A stretch of DNA of 64,000 nucleotides, from contig JAACPE010000001.1 of NCBI GenBank assembly GCA_009995595.1, forward strand, positions 682,001 to 746,000. The letters are read 5' to 3'. Of the stretch, positions 58,855 to 64,000 are shown piece after piece. The notes below the pieces were generated by a model. The model was not told the DNA's origin. It worked only from the letters and a program-made list of their open reading frames with translations, and searched no databases. The translations under genes and the position numbers were made by a program. Source of the DNA: Alphaproteobacteria bacterium (GTDB lineage: Bacteria; Pseudomonadota; Alphaproteobacteria; Micavibrionales; Micavibrionaceae). The first letter of the stretch is position 1; every line of letters begins with the position of its first letter.

Positions 58855-59608
58855 TATAAATCTCTAGTAACCCTTTCAAGGTTAAATCTTGGTCAATGAT
58901 ATCAATCACCTTTGTTCCTTGTGCGAATAACGGCGCAAGACCGCCCGTACCAATCACATAAGGCTTCACACCCATTTCAATTTCAATCCGTTTTAATATG
59001 CCTTCAATAAGACCGACATAACCCCAATAAATCCCTGATTGCATGGCCTCTTTGGTATTTTTACCTATGGCTCTCTCTGGTTTTTCAATTGCGATCATCG
59101 GCAATTTTGCCGCCGCCCGGTGCAATGCTTCGATGGATAAATTAATCCCTGGCGAAATCACTCCGCCCTCATAAGTATTATTCTCACCCACCACATCAAA
59201 CGTCGTTGCAGTACCAAAATCAACAACAACAGCAGGCGTTTGATAATAGGCGCAAACCGCGAGCGCATTCACCAGGCGATCTGCGCCGACATCCTCTGGC
59301 TTATCCAGATTAATATTGATTTTATCTTTTAATAAATCACTGGTGACAAAAATGGGTTTAACCTTATAAGCTTTATCACACAAATCCATAAGCGGCGAAT
59401 TGACCGCCGGCACGACAGAGCTAATCAGCACATCCTTAATGTCGCTCTCATCGATACCATAACGCACCATGAGCGGCGAAAGCAACGCAACATATTCATC
59501 CGCCGTGCGCCCAGAATTGGTATGCATACGCCACGCGCAAACTTGCTTTTCACCATGATATACGGCGAAAACAATATTTGTATTTCCTGCATCAATTGTC
59601 AGCAACAT
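58841..59608 (-). CDS. coaX: Type III pantothenate kinase
   Basis: CoaX phosphorylates pantothenate, the first step of coenzyme A synthesis. Segments IDAGNTNIVFAVYHG at the N-terminus (catalytic D6), DVGADRLVNALAV, VDFGTATTFDVVG and GGVISPGINLSIEALHRAAAKLP are diagnostic. The 255-residue length is normal. It starts 9 bp after the birA stop, and its end overlaps the start of rnj by 14 bp. Confidence 0.97.
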   Translation of the reverse strand: MLLTIDAGNTNIVFAVYHGEKQVCAWRMHTNSGRTADEYVALLSPLMVRYGIDESDIKDVLISSVVPAVNSPLMDLCDKAYKVKPIFVTSDLLKDKININLDKPEDVGADRLVNALAVCAYYQTPAVVVDFGTATTFDVVGENNTYEGGVISPGINLSIEALHRAAAKLPMIAIEKPERAIGKNTKEAMQSGIYWGYVGLIEGILKRIEIEMGVKPYVIGTGGLAPLFAQGTKVIDIIDQDLTLKGLLEIYNGKK

Positions 59609-59617
59609 AATCGTCTT

Positions 59618-60388
59618 TTACTTTTTTGTTTCGTCTTTTGCTTTATTGGCCTCATCGGCCTCACCAAAATGAACATCGCCTGCGCGGATAATATGGATCT
59701 CGCCGGTATCATCTTCCAACTCTAATGCGCCATGTTCATCAATACCGCGAAAACTACCCTTTATTGAGCGGTTTGGCAAACGCGCTGTGATCGGGGCGTC
59801 AAGGCCGTGGGCCTGATGAAGCCACGCATCACGAATGGGAACAAAACCGCTCTTTTCCCATAACGCATATTGAGCCGCCAATTGCGCCAAAAACTCATCA
59901 CGAAACACATTAATATAAACGGGTTTTTGCGCCACATTTTGCAAAGAAATCGCCAGTTCTGGCGCGGCAAAGATATTCACGCCAATGCCCAAAACAAGGC
60001 TCTCAAGCCCGCCTTTATTATCCAAATTAGCTTCAAGCAAGATACCCGACAGTTTCAGCCCATCAATATAAACATCATTAGGCCACTTTAGAGTTTTCTT
60101 ATGCTTTTTTGGGTCAATATAGGGATCAAGCGCTTTAGACAGCGCCACCGCCACAACAAAAGAGAGCTCTCCCGCTTTATTAAGCGCGCAATCTGGGCGC
60201 AATAAAATCGACATATAAAGATTGCCAAGCGGCGCATTCCATTTATTACCGTGGCGTCCACGTGCATTTTCTTGTTGTAACGCCTGAAGCACATAGCCTT
60301 GCGGATCGCCGATCAAGGCACGTTCCTGCACGATGTCTTGCGTGCTTGGCGTATTGCCAATGACTTCAACGCGCCATTGTAATGTCAT
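59618..60388 (-). CDS. birA: Biotin--[acetyl-CoA-carboxylase] ligase
   Basis: BirA attaches biotin to the carrier domain of acetyl-CoA carboxylase. The catalytic domain shows the biotinyl-AMP loop GRHGNKW (44-50) and KWPNDVYIDGLKLSGILLE (from 101). The small C-terminal SH3-like domain has RSIKGSFRGIDEHGALEL. It lacks the N-terminal DNA-binding domain of E. coli BirA, so it is a ligase without repressor function. The protein ends in a charged tail (EADEANKAKDETKK). Its ATG overlaps the nuoN stop by 4 bp. Confidence 0.96.
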   Translation of the reverse strand: MTLQWRVEVIGNTPSTQDIVQERALIGDPQGYVLQALQQENARGRHGNKWNAPLGNLYMSILLRPDCALNKAGELSFVVAVALSKALDPYIDPKKHKKTLKWPNDVYIDGLKLSGILLEANLDNKGGLESLVLGIGVNIFAAPELAISLQNVAQKPVYINVFRDEFLAQLAAQYALWEKSGFVPIRDAWLHQAHGLDAPITARLPNRSIKGSFRGIDEHGALELEDDTGEIHIIRAGDVHFGEADEANKAKDETKK

Positions 60389-61890
60389 TGAGTATTATTT
60401 TCCGCAGTATCAGGCGTTGCTACATCATCAAGGCCACTAAAGAGCGAGCTTGCCGCAATGCGGCTTTGGTCGATTAACGGTGATGGATTAACAATAAAGA
60501 AAATAACGCCAATCACAGAAAGACCAATCACCAATTTACGGCTAAGTGATATTTCTGCATCAAATTTATCCGCAGGCTCATCAAAGAACATGACCTTTAT
60601 AATCCGTAAATAGTAATACGCCGCCACCACTGAAGAAATAATCCCAAGGATCGCAAGCGTATAAAGCCCCGATTCAACGGCTGATTGGAAGATCAAAAAC
60701 TTACCAAAGAAGCCAGCCAAAGGCGGTATCCCCGCCATAGAGAACATCAGGATCGCTAGAATATAAGCAAGCTTCGGTGCATTCTTCGATAGCCCTGCCA
60801 GATCATCAATATTTTCAACCGCGTTCCCGTCACGGCGCATGCACAAGATCACCCCAAACACACCCGCCGTCATGGCCATATAAATCGCAAGATAGACAAT
60901 AACCGCCGTAATCCCCATCGCGCCCGACGCAGCAACCCCAATCAACGCATAGCCCATATTCCCAATCGAGCTATACGCCATCAGACGTTTAATATTATTT
61001 TGCGCAAGTCCCGCAAACGCCCCAAGAACCATGGAGGCAAGCGCAATAAACCAAATAATCTGAAACCACTCGCTTTGCAACGCAGCAAACGGTTCAAATA
61101 ATAAGCGAATAAGAAGCGCCATCGCAGCAACTTTCGGGACAATTGCAAAAAGCGCCGTCACGGACGCAGGCGCGCCTTCATAAACATCGGGCGTCCACAT
61201 GTGAAACGGCACTGCCGAAATTTTAAACGCCACACCCGCCAAAACAAACACAAGACCAATAATAACGCCAAGGCTCATATTATGAGAGAGCGTATCGCCC
61301 AAAATCGCAAAATTAGTCGTCCCCGCATACCCATAAAGAAGAGAGATACCAAAAAGCAAAATCCCCGATGAAATCGCACCAAGAACGAAATACTTCATCC
61401 CCGATTCCGCCGATTTAATATGGTCACGACGAATGGATGCCAGCACATAAAGCGCCAATGATTGCAGCTCTAACCCAACATAAAGCGCGAGCATGTCATG
61501 CGCTGAAATCATCAACATCATGCCGATACCACTAAACAAAACCAGAATGGGATACTCAAACCGCGCAATATAATCTTGATGCAGATATTGCATCGACAGC
61601 GCGACAGAGGCGATAAGACCGCCAATAACAAGCACCTTCATAAAGCCTGCAAAAGGATCCATGACAAACATGCCGTTTAAAATACTGACACGGTCCCATT
61701 CCAAACCAATTAAAATAAAGGCGGCAATGCCAAGGCACCAAATAACCGCGCCGCCAATAAAATTCGTGCTCTTATCGCCGCGTAAAACGCCCGCCACAAG
61801 AAGCACAAGCCCCGCTACAGCCAAAAACAGCTCTGGTAATATTGCGCCCAGTGATGAAAAATCAAAACTTGTCATGGCTTCATTATTCAT
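60385..61890 (-). CDS. nuoN: NADH-quinone oxidoreductase subunit N
   Basis: NuoN is one of the antiporter-like proton-pumping subunits of complex I. The 501-residue protein has about 14 membrane helices, with family segments [39 protein letters not shown] and [16 protein letters not shown]. The ATG at 61890 is chosen because AAAAGG lies 8 bases upstream; it overlaps the nuoM stop by 8 bp. The GTG at 61899 and the ATG at 61866 are other in-frame starts. It lies at the end of the nuo operon, followed by birA with a 4-bp overlap. Confidence 0.98.
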   Translation of the reverse strand: MNNEAMTSFDFSSLGAILPELFLAVAGLVLLVAGVLRGDKSTNFIGGAVIWCLGIAAFILIGLEWDRVSILNGMFVMDPFAGFMKVLVIGGLIASVALSMQYLHQDYIARFEYPILVLFSGIGMMLMISAHDMLALYVGLELQSLALYVLASIRRDHIKSAESGMKYFVLGAISSGILLFGISLLYGYAGTTNFAILGDTLSHNMSLGVIIGLVFVLAGVAFKISAVPFHMWTPDVYEGAPASVTALFAIVPKVAAMALLIRLLFEPFAALQSEWFQIIWFIALASMVLGAFAGLAQNNIKRLMAYSSIGNMGYALIGVAASGAMGITAVIVYLAIYMAMTAGVFGVILCMRRDGNAVENIDDLAGLSKNAPKLAYILAILMFSMAGIPPLAGFFGKFLIFQSAVESGLYTLAILGIISSVVAAYYYLRIIKVMFFDEPADKFDAEISLSRKLVIGLSVIGVIFFIVNPSPLIDQSRIAASSLFSGLDDVATPDTAENNTQ

Positions 61891-63460
61891 GCGAGACACC
61901 TTTTACTGCACTTTTTACGGCGCTACTTTCTGAACGCTGCACGTTATCATCTGAGACAAGCTCGGCGTCAACGGATTTACCAATTTGCTCATTGTAATGA
62001 GTGAGCAATTTATCAACCGATGGCGACACACGCTCCATCACAAATCCAGGGGCAACGCCCAACCAAATCACCATCAATACGAGCGGCACAAAATAAAACA
62101 TCTCGCGCTTATTGACGTCCTTCATCGCCGCCGCATCTTCATTTTTCTGAGCACCAAAAACAACGCCGCGATAAAGCACAAGCATGTAAGCAGCGCCCAA
62201 AATAACCCCTGTTGTCGCAAACGCCGCTACAACAGTGTTGGCTTGGAACGCCCCAAGAAGCACAAGAAACTCACCAATAAACCCAGATGTCCCCGGCAAA
62301 CCAACAGAACCAAGCATAAGGATCATAAAGATCACCGCATATTTGGGCATATTCTGTACAAGGCCGCCATAACGCGCAATTTCACGCGTATGAAGGCGGT
62401 CGTAAACAACGCCAACGCAAAGGAATAACGCCGCGGAAATAACACCATGGGAGAGCATTTGGAATATACCCCCCTCAACCCCTTGCGTGGTGGCAGTAAA
62501 AATGCCGAGCGTTACATACCCCATATGCGCGACCGAAGAATAGGCAATCAGCTTTTTCATGTCCGTCTGCACAAGCGCAACGAGGGATGTGTAAATAATC
62601 GCAATAATCGAAAGCCAAAATACCATCGGCGTAAAAAACTCACTCGCCTCTGGGAACATCGGCAAAGAGAAACGAAGGAAACCATAGCCGCCCATTTTCA
62701 GCAAAACACCCGCTAAAATAACAGAGCCCGCCGTCGGCGCCTCAACATGGGCATCAGGAAGCCACGTATGAACAGGCCACATCGGCATTTTCACCGCAAA
62801 GGACGCAAAAAACGCTAGCCATAACCACATCTGCATATCCCGCACAACAGGATTAGCCATCAATGTCGGGATATCACTCGTTCCCGCTTGTAAGTAGAGC
62901 GCTAGGAGTGCAATTAACATGAGCACAGATCCCAGCAATGTATAAAGGAAGAATTTATAGGATGAATAAACACGGCGCGGCCCGCCCCATATTCCGATAA
63001 TCAGGAACATCGGAATCAGCACGCCTTCAAAGAAGATGTAAAATAGAACGGCATCAAGAGCGCAGAAAGTCCCAATCATGAAAGTCTCAAGGATCAAGAA
63101 CGCAATCATATATTCTTTAACCCGTGTCTTGATTGAATTCCAACTCGCCAAAATACAGATTGGCGTTAAAAAAGTCGCCAGCATCACAAAGAAAAGCGAA
63201 ATCCCATCAATACCCATATGATATGAGATATTGAGTGATGGCAACCATTCCCCTTTTTCCACAAATTGAAACTCGCCAGAGCTTGCGTCAAAACGCATAA
63301 GCATAAAAAGCGATAGCAAAAACGTAAAGGTCGAGACAAATAATGCGGCGCGTTTAGCATTACGCGCTATCGCTTCTTCATCGCCGCGAATAATCAGCAC
63401 AAAAAACGCCCCCACAAGCGGCAAAAACGTCAGCATCGATAACAAAGGAAATTCAATCAT
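61883..63460 (-). CDS. nuoM: NADH-quinone oxidoreductase subunit M
   Basis: NuoM is a second proton-pumping, antiporter-like subunit. The 525-residue protein shows a membrane helix pattern with [36 protein letters not shown], the conserved [19 protein letters not shown], and [19 protein letters not shown]. The C-terminal tail from about 480 is hydrophilic and longer than in E. coli. It starts 13 bp after the nuoL stop and overlaps nuoN. Confidence 0.98.
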   Translation of the reverse strand: MIEFPLLSMLTFLPLVGAFFVLIIRGDEEAIARNAKRAALFVSTFTFLLSLFMLMRFDASSGEFQFVEKGEWLPSLNISYHMGIDGISLFFVMLATFLTPICILASWNSIKTRVKEYMIAFLILETFMIGTFCALDAVLFYIFFEGVLIPMFLIIGIWGGPRRVYSSYKFFLYTLLGSVLMLIALLALYLQAGTSDIPTLMANPVVRDMQMWLWLAFFASFAVKMPMWPVHTWLPDAHVEAPTAGSVILAGVLLKMGGYGFLRFSLPMFPEASEFFTPMVFWLSIIAIIYTSLVALVQTDMKKLIAYSSVAHMGYVTLGIFTATTQGVEGGIFQMLSHGVISAALFLCVGVVYDRLHTREIARYGGLVQNMPKYAVIFMILMLGSVGLPGTSGFIGEFLVLLGAFQANTVVAAFATTGVILGAAYMLVLYRGVVFGAQKNEDAAAMKDVNKREMFYFVPLVLMVIWLGVAPGFVMERVSPSVDKLLTHYNEQIGKSVDAELVSDDNVQRSESSAVKSAVKGVSHE

Positions 63461-63473
63461 AATTTATCTCCGC

Positions 63474-64000
63474 CTACCCTTGCCCATTGGTTAATTTAAA
63501 GAAAAACCAACTAATGATCGCAATCAAACCAATAATCATCACAAACGCATATTGGAATACATATCCCGTTTGGAATTTGGATAGCATGGCACCAAATCCA
63601 CGCGACGTTTTGGCAACCCCGTCAGGTCCAAGCCCATCAACAACATTGCGATCCGTCGCCCAGAACACACGCCCAAATGCCGCTGCTGGTTTAACAAAAA
63701 CTGCATTATAAATTTCATCAAAATACCATTTATTGTAAAATAACGTATGAAGCGGCTTAAATACTTTTGTAAACACGCTCGGCAGGCCGACAAATTTCAA
63801 ATAAAACACCCAGCCCAGCACAAGACCTAGAGCACCAGCAACAATAGGAAGCTTCTTAACCCAATACGGCACATGATGCGCGGCTTCAACGGTGTCATTT
63901 TCAGGCAGAACAAAAATACTGTCTTGCCATATTTGATGATGCCCAACAAATTTATCGTAAAAGAGATATCCAGCAAATAATGCTCCGGTGCCTAAAATCA
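63474..64000 (-). CDS. nuoL: NADH-quinone oxidoreductase subunit L, C-terminal part (cut by window edge)
   Basis: The frame enters from the right edge without a start codon and ends at 63474, giving the last 175 residues. It includes VPYWVKKLPIVAGALGLVLG, FYNKWYFDEIYNAVFVKP and GPDGVAKTSRGFGAMLSKFQ, which match the end of NuoL after the main antiporter core, including the region around the long lateral helix. The final membrane helix is YAFVMIIGLIAIISWFFF. The main body lies beyond the window. The order nuoL-nuoM-nuoN is standard. Confidence 0.96.
   Translation of the reverse strand, partial: ILGTGALFAGYLFYDKFVGHHQIWQDSIFVLPENDTVEAAHHVPYWVKKLPIVAGALGLVLGWVFYLKFVGLPSVFTKVFKPLHTLFYNKWYFDEIYNAVFVKPAAAFGRVFWATDRNVVDGLGPDGVAKTSRGFGAMLSKFQTGYVFQYAFVMIIGLIAIISWFFFKLTNGQG

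Overview
The window is a piece of an alphaproteobacterial chromosome. The evidence is gene order: ntrY // ispDF-pgpA-pncC, lipA-lpd-pdhCBA, divIC, eno-kdsA-pyrG-secG-tpiA, ppiD-trpE, trpGDC-lexA, comEC/gltX, gltA/lpxB-lpxI-lpxA-fabZ-lpxD-skp-bamA-rseP-dxr-cdsA-uppS-frr-pyrH-tsf-rpsB, dnaE-lolD-lolC-proS and a DUF1467 gene-rnj-coaX-birA-nuoNML. These are neighbourhoods that alphaproteobacteria share, and here they lie end to end. A fused ispDF, an E1-beta subunit with its own lipoyl domain, LpxI instead of LpxH, and RNase J beside nuoN all fit that class. The base composition looks moderately A+T-rich by eye. The order or family cannot be fixed from this window. No rRNA, tRNA, CRISPR array, insertion sequence, integrase or prophage gene was seen. 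Coding density is very high: no gene-free stretch exceeds 300 bp. The longest gaps are 5617-5812, 47044-47219, 49087-49254, 13427-13583 and 13911-14060.

Region 1 (1-20 kb). The start of ntrY (cut by the window edge) diverges from ispDF, pgpA, pncC and an unassigned GT-A-like glycosyltransferase. Facing these is a long minus-strand run: pdhA, an SseB-like gene, pdhB, pdhC, a GNAT acetyltransferase, a small DMT-type membrane protein, a protein ending in an MbcA/ParS/Xre-antitoxin-like domain, lpd, a small membrane protein, lipA and a COQ10/RatA-like gene. The pyruvate dehydrogenase/lipoate operon is thus laced with five co-oriented passenger genes. Next come a DivIC/FtsB-like gene, a divergent RNase HI-like gene with a near-consensus promoter and an upstream SOS-box-like sequence, then eno, upp, kdsA, an entericidin-like lipoprotein too short for ordinary gene calling, pyrG and secG.

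Region 2 (20-34 kb). A secreted thioredoxin-fold peroxiredoxin-like gene, tpiA, a PpiD-like periplasmic chaperone, trpE, an antisense divergent polysaccharide deacetylase, trpGDC, lexA with a clear autoregulated promoter, comEC, gltX and gltA. The trp genes cover chorismate to indole-3-glycerol phosphate except the TrpF step. moaC and moeA, commonly found between trpC and lexA in this class, are absent.

Region 3 (34-49 kb, all minus strand). The envelope and translation supercluster: lipid A synthesis (lpxD, fabZ, lpxA, lpxI, lpxB), outer-membrane assembly (bamA, skp), site-2 protease rseP, isoprenoid/undecaprenyl and phospholipid steps (dxr, uppS, cdsA), and translation genes (rpsB, tsf, frr) with pyrH. 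A strong intrinsic terminator separates rpsB-tsf from pyrH and the genes after it.

Region 4 (49-64 kb, all minus strand). dnaE, the LolCD lipoprotein-release transporter, a prolyl-tRNA synthetase of the archaeal/eukaryotic type at the usual alphaproteobacterial proS position, a secreted hypothetical protein, a DUF1467 protein, RNase J, CoaX, BirA and the proton-pumping complex I subunits NuoN, NuoM and the C-terminal part of NuoL.

Most of the window is ordinary housekeeping. The points most worth a second look are the archaeal-type ProRS at a conserved locus, the SOS-like box between the divIC-like and RNase H-like genes, the orphan antitoxin-like domain inside the pdh operon, and the near-identical lipoyl-domain DNA shared by pdhB and pdhC. 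I did not find a convincing new defence or mobile system.
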